A DNA stretch of 32,097 nt from Bacteroidales bacterium (lineage in GTDB: Bacteria; Bacteroidota; Bacteroidia; Bacteroidales; VadinHA17): positions 1 to 32,097 of the forward strand of contig JALONU010000016.1 of assembly GCA_025454775.1 (NCBI GenBank). The letters run 5' to 3'. Position 1 is the stretch's first letter. Each line of letters opens with the position of its first letter. The position numbers and the translations under genes are program-made. Positions 22,504 to 31,517 of this stretch are shown one piece after another. Below the pieces are notes generated by a model, which worked only from the letters and a program-made list of their open reading frames with translations, was not told the DNA's origin and ran no database searches.

Positions 22504-25500
22504 TCAGTTAACAAGGTTCCTGAAAGATTCCTTTCTCAGCCTGATTCTCTCAAACCAGGTCACTCCCCTGGCCAGAAGCTCATAATAGAGAATAATGTAA
22601 AGCACAAGCGTACTCAGCAGCACCAGGCTTATGTTGAAAATGAAAGTATCGATCCTGATTCCTAAAAGGTACTTTGCCGGTGAATAAAAATGAGTCCTGA
22701 AGCCATACAAACCCTTAGGCGACGGCTCCAGGTACACAGGATCATAGTTCTGGACAATGGTGTTATTATAGAAAAGGATCTTCTTCCTTTCATAGTATTT
22801 GGTCACTATTTCTTCAAGTTTGTAGTTGAAATATCTGTCCCTGAGCCTGTCGAGCTCATTCCTGTTGAGGTTGTAAAAACTGTCCATTGCATCATTTGCT
22901 CTGTTCGAGGCAAGGCTGAACACTGCACTGGCTCCCAGGAGGTAGGTGAGCACCGAATCGGCAACAGAATCATTGTAGGATCCTGGACTCAGTTTTTCAT
23001 ATAACCTGAATTTCGTTATACCCGGGAAAGCAGAGATACTTTTTAGCTCATTGCGCAGCAGAAGAAGCTGATCGGGCTGGCTGGCAGCTCTGCGTAGCTC
23101 AGGTATCCTGTATGTCCTGTTGAATTCAGCCTGGCTGATCTTTTTCCGGAGCGAATAAAAAGTCTCCCCGTCGCGCGTATATTCCTGCCTGCTGTATAGG
23201 TTGTCCTTGAACTGAGTTACCATCAAGGCTTCGTAGGTCCACCTGGTGGGCTGGAGCTCTGCAATTACAGGGACTTTTTCCACGCTGCCTATTTTCCTGT
23301 TGAGCTTATCGAAGGGGAACATTGCCCCGCTAAGCACCATCATAGGAATTATGAGGAGGGGGATGACGATATAGATGGTAATGGCGGAATTAAATGAAGC
23401 TGAAATGTTAAGCCCAATCATGTTCGCGCAGAAAGCTGTAGTAAAGAATGCAATCCAATAACGCATCATCATTCCCTTAATGGCTAAAACCGGGTTGGCG
23501 ATTATCAGGAACAGGAATGCCTGGATTGCAGAAATGATTATGAGCATTGAGATTTTTGCCAGAAGATAACTGCTCCTGCTCAGGTTCAGGAATCTTTCCC
23601 TCTTCAGGATCTTCCTGTCGCGGAAGATCTCCTCCGCACTTATGGTGAGACCGAGGAAGAGAGCTACAATAAGGCTCATGAAGATGTAGATTGGTATATT
23701 TTCATTCTCGGCAAAAAGGTAAACGTCCGATTCCGGATCGGGGATATATCTTATAATGAACGACAGGAGCAATCCGAGGATTGGTGCTTCGAGGAGTGTG
23801 AGACGGATATACTGGCTGTTTGCCAGCTTGCTCTTCAGGTCCCTGATGAAGTATATTGAGAACTGTTTCAGGCGTCCCGGCCTCTGCAGGTTCCTGTGCG
23901 GAGGCTCCGTAACCTCGGGAAGACTCGAAACAGGATGTCTTTCCAGGAACCTTCCGGCCCATTCCTTCGGTTTGACTTTCCTTTTATCGGTGTACTTTCC
24001 GAATTCATCGACAACATTCGCTTCAATAATGTTGAAGATGAGCTCTGCATTGACATTCCCGCATGAAGGGCATTCACCCACATTTGAATTGATCTGGGCA
24101 TCGAGAGTTTTGAAATATACCACGGCATTCACCGGGTTGCCGAAGTAAGCCATGCATCCTCCCTGGTCGAGGATAACCACCTTGTCGAACATCTTGAATA
24201 TCTCCGAGGATGGCTGATGGATTACGGTGAAGATAAGCTTCCCCTTCAGGGTCAGATCCCTGAGCAGGTCCATAAGGTTTTCCGAATCCCTTGAGGAAAG
24301 CCCTGACGTGGGTTCATCAAGAAAAAGGACCGAAGGTTCCCTGATGAGCTCCAGAGCGATGTTGAGCCTCTTTCTCTGGCCTCCGCTTATCACCTTGTTG
24401 AACTGGCTGCCTACCTTGAGGTTTCTTTTATCAAGAAGCCCGAGGTTCGAGAGGGTGCGGTCAACAATATCTGTCAGCTCCTTTTTGTCTTTCCCGCTGA
24501 AGGACTGACTGGCTGCAAAATACAGGTTCTCGAAGACCGTGAGATCCTCAATCAGCAGATCATCCTGGGGAACATAACCCAGGATCCCTTCCAGCTCCCT
24601 GCTATTCCCGATCACATCCAGTCCGTTGATCCTGATAGTGCCTGAAGAAGGTTTCTCTATCCCGCATAAAAGGTTGAGCAGGGTTGTTTTTCCCGATCCG
24701 CTTGCACCCAGGATCCCGACAAGGCTCCCCTCGTCGATCGAAAAACTCACGTCATCAACAGCGGCATGACCTTCAACAAAGTTGTAGGTGAGATGTTCCA
24801 CATTGAAAGAAAGCTTGTGAATAATGACATCCGACAGGAATGTGGAACTGATGTCGCTGTAGAATATGGGATAACCGCCGGAAGATCTCAGGGACGATCC
24901 CTTGGCAAATGAGTACACCTGCCCGGGCCTAAGCGGCAGTCCGTTAAGGAACAGCTGTTCATCCGAGAAATACTTTACGAAGAAAAGGTCCACACTGGCG
25001 ATCTTTAGGAAGCATATGGTTGTGCCGGTGTAGCCGGTGAGCATTCGCTTGCATAATTCGCATGCCTCATGCCCCGGGTAAAGGACCAGTATTGCACTGT
25101 TGACAAGCTTTGCGGGATCGTCATTCCTGACGAATTGTCCTGTTGCGGCGAACTCATCCGGAGAGATCCTGAACACCTCTGCTACTGTATTGATGATGTT
25201 CATTCTCTGCGGTGTGAACCGGCGGTCGGAATTCAGCAGCTCATAGAGACGCATGAGCACAACAGCCTTCTGTTCCTGGTTCAGGGTCCGGTTTATTTTC
25301 TTACAGATCCCAAGGACTTTTACGGAATCCTTTACGGATGGAGGAGCGGGTTGAGCCTCAGCTGATTTTTCAATAACCGGGCCAGCATGTTCGTCAAAAA
25401 GAGCCAGGTATTCCCTTACACTTTCGCTGGAGAGCTGCTTGTCGAGAAATCCAACGACATAGCTGCGTTCATCCTCGATCATACCGCCGTCCTGTTTGAC

Positions 25501-25548
25501 GATCAGCGCAAACAATTCCATCAGTGCCTTCAGGATCTCTTCACTCAT
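22504..25548 (-). CDS. ABCG-type ABC transporter with TerB-like and FHA-like N-terminal region
   Basis: A 1014-residue half-transporter. Residues about 1-140 are helical and acidic and resemble TerB (LFALIVKQDGGMIEDERSYV). Residues about 145-250 are beta-rich, FHA-like (LFLNGLPLRPGQVYSFAKGS) and include a CxxC (163-166). The ATPase spans about 250-485: Walker A GASGSGKTT (281-289), Q-loop VPQDD (326-330), signature SGGQ (388-391), Walker B VLFLDEP with D411/E412, and H-loop H444; a second CxxC (493-496) follows. The membrane part has about five helices between 583 and 742, a 220-residue extracytoplasmic domain (about 745-962), then a last helix (963-990). The NBD-then-TMD order and the large loop before the final helix are ABCG/WHITE-like. 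It probably exports a lipid or hydrophobic compound. It lies 51 bases after the flippase-like gene, in one operon. Confidence 0.88.
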   Translation of the reverse strand: MSEEILKALMELFALIVKQDGGMIEDERSYVVGFLDKQLSSESVREYLALFDEHAGPVIEKSAEAQPAPPSVKDSVKVLGICKKINRTLNQEQKAVVLMRLYELLNSDRRFTPQRMNIINTVAEVFRISPDEFAATGQFVRNDDPAKLVNSAILVLYPGHEACELCKRMLTGYTGTTICFLKIASVDLFFVKYFSDEQLFLNGLPLRPGQVYSFAKGSSLRSSGGYPIFYSDISSTFLSDVIIHKLSFNVEHLTYNFVEGHAAVDDVSFSIDEGSLVGILGASGSGKTTLLNLLCGIEKPSSGTIRINGLDVIGNSRELEGILGYVPQDDLLIEDLTVFENLYFAASQSFSGKDKKELTDIVDRTLSNLGLLDKRNLKVGSQFNKVISGGQRKRLNIALELIREPSVLFLDEPTSGLSSRDSENLMDLLRDLTLKGKLIFTVIHQPSSEIFKMFDKVVILDQGGCMAYFGNPVNAVVYFKTLDAQINSNVGECPSCGNVNAELIFNIIEANVVDEFGKYTDKRKVKPKEWAGRFLERHPVSSLPEVTEPPHRNLQRPGRLKQFSIYFIRDLKSKLANSQYIRLTLLEAPILGLLLSFIIRYIPDPESDVYLFAENENIPIYIFMSLIVALFLGLTISAEEIFRDRKILKRERFLNLSRSSYLLAKISMLIIISAIQAFLFLIIANPVLAIKGMMMRYWIAFFTTAFCANMIGLNISASFNSAITIYIVIPLLIIPMMVLSGAMFPFDKLNRKIGSVEKVPVIAELQPTRWTYEALMVTQFKDNLYSRQEYTRDGETFYSLRKKISQAEFNRTYRIPELRRAASQPDQLLLLRNELKSISAFPGITKFRLYEKLSPGSYNDSVADSVLTYLLGASAVFSLASNRANDAMDSFYNLNRNELDRLRDRYFNYKLEEIVTKYYERKKILFYNNTIVQNYDPVYLEPSPKGLYGFRTHFYSPAKYLLGIRIDTFIFNISLVLLSTLVLYIILYYELLARGVTWFERIRLRKESFRNLVN

Positions 25549-25599
25549 GCACGGATTGTTAAAGCATAGCTTTCAGCGAACCGAAGATAAGGAAAAAAA

Positions 25600-26685
25600 C
25601 TAGTTTTTGCGGGTAACCTTCCTTACAAATTTTCTCTGGATCCATCCCGGGGCAACAATGATCCCTGCAATCAGGAACGGATAATAGCTTATTAATCTCC
25701 ACAGGAGAGCCATGGCTATCGCAAGGCCTCCCGCAACGGCGGGATCGGATGGCAGCAGGTCGGATATATACCTGCCCAGGATGATCTCCGAAAAGCCGCT
25801 GCCGCCCGGTGTAGGGCTTACCAGCATAATGACCCAAAGGACCAGCTCTCTGGCAAAAACCAGGAACAGGTCGATTGAGCTGAAGAATGCCAGTAGAATT
25901 GCATTTACCACCCAGTACCTCGATGTCCAGGTGAGGAATGTTGTGAGAATTGCCCTGGACCAGAATTTCCACGATTCATGCTTCAGTTCTGCTGAGCTTT
26001 CAATAAGATCAATGGCGGCTTTTTCTGCATGGGATTTCCAGCGTCTCAACCCGGGGAGTCTGAATATTCCTGTAATTATCCTGCTGATTACACGGGGGTT
26101 GACGAAGAGGCCGTAGCCTATAAGCAAAACCCAGGCAAGAATGACAATATAACCGATCACTGCAACCAGGACCAGGTTGTTGAGAAGAGCGGGCCCGGTT
26201 CCATGCAGGGAAGTGATGAACAGGTCCCTGCCGCCGATAAGAAGCACAAGCAGGGGAAGCATTATGACAAAATAAAGTTCGTCAAGAAATGAAGTAACCA
26301 GAGTCACTGCAGTGCTCCGTCCTGTATTTAATCCTTCCTTATGAAGGAAAATTACTGCCAGGGCAGTGCCTCCCACAGTCGACGGAGTTACGGCAGAAGC
26401 GAACTCCCAGAGAATTATAACGTTGAAGGATTGCCTCCATGTAAGGTCATTGTTGGTGAGGATCCTGATCCTGAGCATATAGAAAAAGGTCCTCATAACG
26501 ACTAAACTTATCGCAACGGTGAGCCAGAAAACAGATCTCCAGGAGAAGGATATTGCATTGAAAACGTCAGTATTCAGATCCTTTGCTATAAGCCATATAA
26601 CTACCGCCAGCCCGAGAATCAGCGGAACGATTATTCTCTTCGGGCTCAGCTGCCTTACAATATCACCTTGATCATCGGACTTCAT
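25600..26685 (-). CDS. LPG_synthase_TM / flippase-like integral membrane protein
   Basis: A 361-residue protein with about eight or nine membrane segments and the two signatures of the LPG_synthase_TM (UPF0104/AglD-like) family: EFASAVTPSTVGGTA around residues 95-109 and SPTPGGSGFSEIILGRY in the second half. Relatives are the membrane domain of MprF, which flips lysyl-phosphatidylglycerol, and archaeal AglD-like proteins. No aminoacyl-transferase domain is attached, so this is the membrane part alone and the lipid it handles is unknown. It is the first gene of the minus-strand cluster with the TerB-ABC transporter. TAAATTTG at 26704-26711 on the minus strand is a candidate promoter box. The stop codon lies inside an AT palindrome, AAAAACTAGTTTTT (25595-25608). 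Confidence 0.9.
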   Translation of the reverse strand: MKSDDQGDIVRQLSPKRIIVPLILGLAVVIWLIAKDLNTDVFNAISFSWRSVFWLTVAISLVVMRTFFYMLRIRILTNNDLTWRQSFNVIILWEFASAVTPSTVGGTALAVIFLHKEGLNTGRSTAVTLVTSFLDELYFVIMLPLLVLLIGGRDLFITSLHGTGPALLNNLVLVAVIGYIVILAWVLLIGYGLFVNPRVISRIITGIFRLPGLRRWKSHAEKAAIDLIESSAELKHESWKFWSRAILTTFLTWTSRYWVVNAILLAFFSSIDLFLVFARELVLWVIMLVSPTPGGSGFSEIILGRYISDLLPSDPAVAGGLAIAMALLWRLISYYPFLIAGIIVAPGWIQRKFVRKVTRKN

Positions 26686-26703
26686 ACGGCCTAAAGATTC
26701 AAC

Positions 26704-26711
26704 AAATTTAG
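26704..26711 (-). promoter_or_regulatory. Candidate -7 box (TAAATTTG) for the flippase-ABC operon
   Basis: CAAATTTA on the plus strand reads TAAATTTG on the minus strand, an exact TAnnTTTG match 18 bases before the ATG at 26685. No good -33 box was found. Confidence 0.4.
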
Positions 26712-26765
26712 CTCAATTCCAACAGCAGGTAGTTATGGAAATTTTGACTACTTTTAGGGTTATTA

Positions 26766-29231
26766 ATGTATCTTATACACTATATGTCAGATACTTACAT
26801 CATAAAAAGGAGCATTGCACTGACCATCATTCTGGCAATCAATGCAGTACTAAGCCTTGCAAGCCGGGCGGAAGGCCGCGAAACCAGGGACTTCAACTTC
26901 GGCTGGAAATTTCACAAGGGAGATATTGTGCGGGGACAGGAACCTGGCCTCGATGACTCAGGCTGGAGAAACCTCGACCTTCCACATGACTGGACAATAG
27001 AGGGACCTTTCAGCCGGGAAAATTCAAGCTGCACCGGTTATCTGCCCGGCGGGATCGGATGGTACAGGAAATCCTTTCCAGTGTCGGGAGAGGATGAAGA
27101 CCGCAGGTTCCTGATAAGTTTCGACGGGGTGTACAATAACAGTGAAGTGTGGATAAACGGAGAATATCTGGGGAAAAGGCCGAACGGTTATATCTCGTTC
27201 TGGTACGACATCACCCCTTACCTGAAATTTGGAACGAACAACCTTATTGCGGTAAAGGTTGATCATACACAGGATGGCGATTCCCGCTGGTATACCGGGT
27301 CAGGCATCTACAGGGATGTAAAGCTTATTACCACCGACTGGGTTTATGTGAAGCAATGGGGTATATATTGTACAACTCCGGAAGTCTCGACAGAGAAAGC
27401 ATCGCTTTCGGTCAATACGGATATTGTTAACGGGACAGGGAAGAAAGCGAAGGTGCTTGTTTCAAGCATCCTGAAGTACAGGGACAGGGAAATCGGTTCA
27501 GCCCAGAGGAAAATAACCCTCGAAGCAGGAGCAGGAAGCCTCCTTAACCAGCTTATAACTGTTGAGAAGCCTGAATTATGGGATGTTGATGATCCGAACC
27601 TTTACACCCTCGAAACCAGGATCAGATGCGGAAAAATGTCTGATATTGTAATAACTCCCGTTGGATTCCGGACGATCAGGTTTGATGCAGACAAGGGATT
27701 CTTTCTTAACGGAAGGAACCTGAAGCTGAAAGGGATCTGCATGCATCATGATGCCGGAACCCTGGGTTCTGCAGTACCGAAGGAAGAACTTTCCAGACGG
27801 CTCGACATCCTGAAGGAAATGGGTTCCAACGCCATCAGAACCAGCCACAATCCTTTTTCATCCTACTTCATGGACCTCTGCGACGAAAAAGGATTTCTTG
27901 TGATTGGTGAAGCCTTTGATGAATGGGAACTTCCGAAGAAGAAATGGCTGGAGGGTTGGAATGCAGGAACTCCGGGCAAGCAGGGTTATGCCGAATACTT
28001 TGAAGAATGGGCAGAAAGGGACCTGAAGGATTTTATCCTGAGGGACAGGAACCATCCATCACTTATAATGTGGAGCATAGGCAATGAGATCGACTATCCC
28101 AACGATCCCTATACCCACCCCATACTTAATACCGAGGCCAATCCCCAGACCTGGGCAAAATTCAGCGAAACGCTTCCCCATGCCGACAGGCTTGGCGAAG
28201 TAGCAAGGAAACTGGCTGCCATAATAAGGGAACTCGACAAAACACGACCGGTGACCGCCGGTCTGGCCTCAGCACTGATGTCGAATGAGACAGGATATTC
28301 CGATGCCCTTGATGTCGCAGGATACAATTACCAGGAGTTCAGGTATGAAGCTGACCATAAAAAATATCCGGCCAGGCCTCTCTACGGAAGCGAAAACGGA
28401 ATGACCCTCGAAATGTGGAATTATGTAGCCAACAACGACTATGTGATGGGACAGTTCCTCTGGACAGGCATTGAATATCTGGGAGAAGCAGGCCGCTTTC
28501 CGACACGATCCAGCACTGCAGGAGTAATAGACCTTGCGGGCAACAGGAAACCGGAATTCTATTTCCGCCAGAGCATCTGGAGCGAAAAGCCCATGGTCTT
28601 TATCGGGACCACCGACCGACTCACGGAGAGGGGTCCTGTAAGCTTGTGGGCACATAAAAGGGTGGATCCTGTGTGGAACTATGAAGAAGGCAGGACCATA
28701 AGCGTAAATGCTTTTTCGAACTGTGAGGAAGTGGAACTCTTTATTAACGGACGCTCCCTCGGCAGCCGTAAAATGTCAGATTTCCAGAACAGGACGATCA
28801 CCTGGGAGATCCCTTTTGAAAAGGGAACCCTGAGAGCAGTCGCAAGGAACAAAGGGACAGAGGCTGCAAAATATGAAATTAAGACTACAAGCACCCCGGC
28901 AGTGATTGCAGCTGCCTGCAATGAAACTGTACTAAAAGCTGACAGAAAGGACATATCACATATCCGGGTAACCATCTGCGATGAAAACGGCAGTACTGTT
29001 TACAACGCTGCAAACGAGATAATGTGCGAGGTCACAGGTCCGGCACGCGTCATCGGGATGGAAGATTCAAATCCTTCCAACTTAGAGGATTACAAGGATA
29101 ACAGGCAGCATGCTTTCCACGGGAAGCTGCTGGTCTACCTTCAGTCGACTGGTAAAACAGGAAAGGTAGAAGTGAAACTTACATCTCCGGGACTATCGGG
29201 AACAACACTGGCGCTTTCAGCTGAAGAATAG
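26766..29231 (+). CDS. Glycoside hydrolase family 2 protein (beta-galactosidase-like)
   Basis: An 821-residue exported GH2 enzyme. After a signal segment (about 15-34) come the N-terminal sugar-binding domain (FNFGWKFHKGD, LPHDWTIEGPF, GGIGWYRKSF, RWYTGSGIYRDVKL), an immunoglobulin-like domain, and the TIM barrel (GICMHHDAG, NAIRTSHNPFSSYFMDLCDE). The acid/base is E441 in MWSIGNEID and the nucleophile is E543 in LYGSENGMT. The C-terminal part matches DUF4982-type and immunoglobulin-like domains (about 640-700 and 710-820) of Bacteroidota GH2 enzymes. It probably removes beta-galactosyl or related residues in the periplasm; exact specificity cannot be read. Starts at 26766 and 26784 (second ATG) are both possible. 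The gene is divergent from the flippase operon and followed after 3 bases by the GH39 gene. Confidence 0.93.
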   Translation: MYLIHYMSDTYIIKRSIALTIILAINAVLSLASRAEGRETRDFNFGWKFHKGDIVRGQEPGLDDSGWRNLDLPHDWTIEGPFSRENSSCTGYLPGGIGWYRKSFPVSGEDEDRRFLISFDGVYNNSEVWINGEYLGKRPNGYISFWYDITPYLKFGTNNLIAVKVDHTQDGDSRWYTGSGIYRDVKLITTDWVYVKQWGIYCTTPEVSTEKASLSVNTDIVNGTGKKAKVLVSSILKYRDREIGSAQRKITLEAGAGSLLNQLITVEKPELWDVDDPNLYTLETRIRCGKMSDIVITPVGFRTIRFDADKGFFLNGRNLKLKGICMHHDAGTLGSAVPKEELSRRLDILKEMGSNAIRTSHNPFSSYFMDLCDEKGFLVIGEAFDEWELPKKKWLEGWNAGTPGKQGYAEYFEEWAERDLKDFILRDRNHPSLIMWSIGNEIDYPNDPYTHPILNTEANPQTWAKFSETLPHADRLGEVARKLAAIIRELDKTRPVTAGLASALMSNETGYSDALDVAGYNYQEFRYEADHKKYPARPLYGSENGMTLEMWNYVANNDYVMGQFLWTGIEYLGEAGRFPTRSSTAGVIDLAGNRKPEFYFRQSIWSEKPMVFIGTTDRLTERGPVSLWAHKRVDPVWNYEEGRTISVNAFSNCEEVELFINGRSLGSRKMSDFQNRTITWEIPFEKGTLRAVARNKGTEAAKYEIKTTSTPAVIAAACNETVLKADRKDISHIRVTICDENGSTVYNAANEIMCEVTGPARVIGMEDSNPSNLEDYKDNRQHAFHGKLLVYLQSTGKTGKVEVKLTSPGLSGTTLALSAEE

Positions 29232-29234
29232 ATT

Positions 29235-30923
29235 ATGACGAAAAGATTATTTACAGTCCTGGCCATTGCGTGGCTTTGCAGCGAGGTTTTTGGACAGCCG
29301 GTCCTGCCTCAGGTCAGCATAAGCGCTGACCTTAACAGGGAAATCGGAAAGCTTGACCCTTTCTGGGCATGGTTTGGCTACGATGAGCCAAATTACACAT
29401 ATATGAAGGACGGGAAGAAGCTCCTTTCGCGACTGGCAGAATTGAGCCCTGTGCCGGTTTATGTAAGAGCCCATAACCTGCTCACCTCAGGCGACGGCAT
29501 ACCTGCTCTGAAATGGGGCTCGACCAACATGTATACGGAAGATGAGCATGGCAATCCCGTATACGACTGGACGATAATCGACAGCATCTTCGATACTTAT
29601 ATCGACAGAGGGATGAAGCCCCTGGCACAGATGGGCTTCATGCCTGAAGCCCTGTCGTCAGCTCCGCAGCCATACAGGCATTACTGGAAACCGGGAGATC
29701 CTTATGATGACATTTACACCGGCTGGCGTTTCCCTCCGAAGGACTACGATAAATGGGGAGAACTCATTTACCAGTGGGTAAAACACTCAGTAGAAAGGTA
29801 TGGCGCTGAAGAAGTAACGACCTGGTACTGGGAACTATGGAATGAACCTGACGCAAAATACTGGGGAGGGACGGTTGAGGAATATTGCCGTTTGTATGAT
29901 TACACTGCCGATGCGGTGAAGCGTGCATTGTCTTCAGCAAAGGTAGGGGGTCCACATGTAACAGGACCTGCAAATTCCAACGCGGCAAAATTCCTGACAG
30001 ATTTCCTTGAACATTGTGAATCGGGGACTAATGCCGCCACCGGGAGCACAGGCGCACCGCTCGATTTCGTAGCTTTTCATGCAAAGGGAGCACCCAGGTT
30101 CATTGACGGAGTGGTACGTATGAACATGGGAACTCAGCTTCGGCAGATTGACAGGGGATTTGCAATAGTCGCAGCAAATAAGAAATACCGCCATATCCCT
30201 GTGATCATAGGGGAATGCGATCCTGAAGGCTGTGCTGCCTGCGGAATGACTCAGTATCCGCAGAACGGATACCGGAACGGGACTATGTATTCGAGTTATA
30301 CGGCGTCTTCGTTTGCAAAGATCCACGATCTGTGTCTGGAGTACGGAATCAATCTCCTGGGTGTTGTTACCTGGGCTTTTGAATTTGAGGATCAACCCTG
30401 GTTCCACGGTTTCCGCGACCTCGCAACAAATGGTGTCGACAAGCCGGTTCTCAACGTATTCAGGATGCTTGGCATGATGGGTCCCGTGAGGATAGAGGCA
30501 GTTTCAGATGCAGGACTTGGCTGGAAGGATATTGTCGAATCGGGAGTGAGGGGTGAAGGTACGGAAATCGGGGCACTGGCATCAAAAGGCGATCAAAAGG
30601 CTTCAGTGATAATATGGAATTACCATGACGATGATAAAAGTTCACCGGATGCCGTAATAACTTTGAACGTGAAAGGAATTCCTTCGCGGAGGGCCAGGGT
30701 TACCCAGTACAGGATAGATCGTGACCATAGCAACTCCTATGAAGCATGGAAGAAAATAGGTTCACCCCAGGACCCTACGCCAGCACAGTACGCACTTCTT
30801 GACGAAGCCGGGATGCTGGCTGTGTCTGATCCTGAATCAGTTGTGAGAGTTAAAAAAGGAACCCTGGCGATCAGGACATCGATCCAGCGCCAGGGTGTGG
30901 GCCTTATTCAGATTGAATGGTAA
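29235..30923 (+). CDS. Glycoside hydrolase family 39 protein (xylosidase-like)
   Basis: A 562-residue secreted enzyme with a signal peptide ending at Gly20 (EVFG, then QPVLP). The catalytic TIM barrel carries the acid/base E204 in YWELWNEPDAKYWGG and the nucleophile E327 in PVIIGECDPEGCA, the GH39 pattern of beta-xylosidases and alpha-L-iduronidases. Other GH39-like features are KPLAQMGFMPEAL, FVAFHAKGAP and LGVVTWAFEFEDQPWF. An unusual C-x4-C-x2-C cluster (328-336) sits next to the nucleophile. The C-terminal beta-sandwich (about 455-562) is complete. It begins 3 bases after the GH2 gene, so both enzymes are probably made together to attack the same plant or host glycan. Substrate is not established. 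Confidence 0.92.
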   Translation: MTKRLFTVLAIAWLCSEVFGQPVLPQVSISADLNREIGKLDPFWAWFGYDEPNYTYMKDGKKLLSRLAELSPVPVYVRAHNLLTSGDGIPALKWGSTNMYTEDEHGNPVYDWTIIDSIFDTYIDRGMKPLAQMGFMPEALSSAPQPYRHYWKPGDPYDDIYTGWRFPPKDYDKWGELIYQWVKHSVERYGAEEVTTWYWELWNEPDAKYWGGTVEEYCRLYDYTADAVKRALSSAKVGGPHVTGPANSNAAKFLTDFLEHCESGTNAATGSTGAPLDFVAFHAKGAPRFIDGVVRMNMGTQLRQIDRGFAIVAANKKYRHIPVIIGECDPEGCAACGMTQYPQNGYRNGTMYSSYTASSFAKIHDLCLEYGINLLGVVTWAFEFEDQPWFHGFRDLATNGVDKPVLNVFRMLGMMGPVRIEAVSDAGLGWKDIVESGVRGEGTEIGALASKGDQKASVIIWNYHDDDKSSPDAVITLNVKGIPSRRARVTQYRIDRDHSNSYEAWKKIGSPQDPTPAQYALLDEAGMLAVSDPESVVRVKKGTLAIRTSIQRQGVGLIQIEW

Positions 30924-30935
30924 GAAAGGTCATGC

Positions 30936-31030
30936 AGTTGTGCAGTCGTAAAGCCGCTACCTTCGTGATGCAGCAGTTAAATCAGAATCTCCCGGACCGC
31001 AAGACTGCAGGACCGCAGGACTGCACGACT
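30936..31030. repeat. 8-bp repeat tract and inverted repeat between convergent genes
   Basis: Octamer units GCAAGACT (30999-31006), GCAGGACC, GCAGGACT and GCACGACT (31023-31030) continue from a first unit at 30991. They are the reverse complement of the tract at 205-244. In addition 30936-30949 (AGTTGTGCAGTCGT) pairs with 31017-31030 at 12 of 14 positions across a 67-base spacer. The segment lies between the ends of the GH39 gene and the convergent gene at 31035 and may act on both mRNA 3' ends. Confidence 0.7.
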
Positions 31031-31034
31031 TAAT

Positions 31035-31517
31035 TTACTTCTTGTCGTAGGCTGCGGTAGTCTTCATTTCTGCGCCATCGCGGCCTGTGCGGGCAGATTC
31101 AATAAGCAGGACCTTTCCTCCTTCGGAAAGCTTCCATGTATCGGATGAAAGCATAGTCCGTGATTCTCCGCCCATGTCAAAGGTCATGGTGTGGGCAAGT
31201 TTCAGCGATGCCTTGTCATCCGACCATGTAGCGGTTGTCTTCCTTGATGAATTGAACATAGGGTTCTCGCTTACCGTACCGTCGAGATTGTATTTGGCGG
31301 AGGTTTTCATCTCCTGACCGTCCATACCGCTCATTGCGCTCTCAACGGTGAGAACTTTTGCGTCCTGGGTAACAGTCATTGATGCTGCTGCCATCCGGAA
31401 CTGGCTCTCGCCGAAATTGCTTTTTGATTCATTCAGTGCCCATGTGCCTGCGAAATTGCTCTGGGCAAAAAGTCCTGCCGAAAGCAAGAGGAAAGCTGAT
31501 GCTAGAAATACTCTCAT
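31035..31517 (-). CDS. Small secreted protein with internal duplication
   Basis: A 160-residue protein with a signal peptide (MRVFLASAFLLLSAGLFAQ) and the start FAGTWALNESKSNFG, typical of lipocalin-like small beta-barrel proteins, though I cannot name the family with confidence. An internal duplication is clear: residues 54-76 (KVLTVESAMSGMDGQEMKTS) and 135-157 (KVLLIESARTGRDGAEMKTT) match closely at a spacing of 81 residues. It would be periplasmic or surface-exposed and beta-rich. It is convergent with the GH39 gene, and a -7-like box lies at 31600-31607 on the minus strand. No catalytic residues are recognisable. Confidence 0.75.
   Translation of the reverse strand: MRVFLASAFLLLSAGLFAQSNFAGTWALNESKSNFGESQFRMAAASMTVTQDAKVLTVESAMSGMDGQEMKTSAKYNLDGTVSENPMFNSSRKTTATWSDDKASLKLAHTMTFDMGGESRTMLSSDTWKLSEGGKVLLIESARTGRDGAEMKTTAAYDKK

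Noticed and set aside
25595-25608. Palindrome AAAAACTAGTTTTT at the end of the flippase-like gene
   Set aside because: It is AT-only apart from the centre, lies on a stop codon and has no loop or U-tract layout of a terminator, so it is probably incidental.
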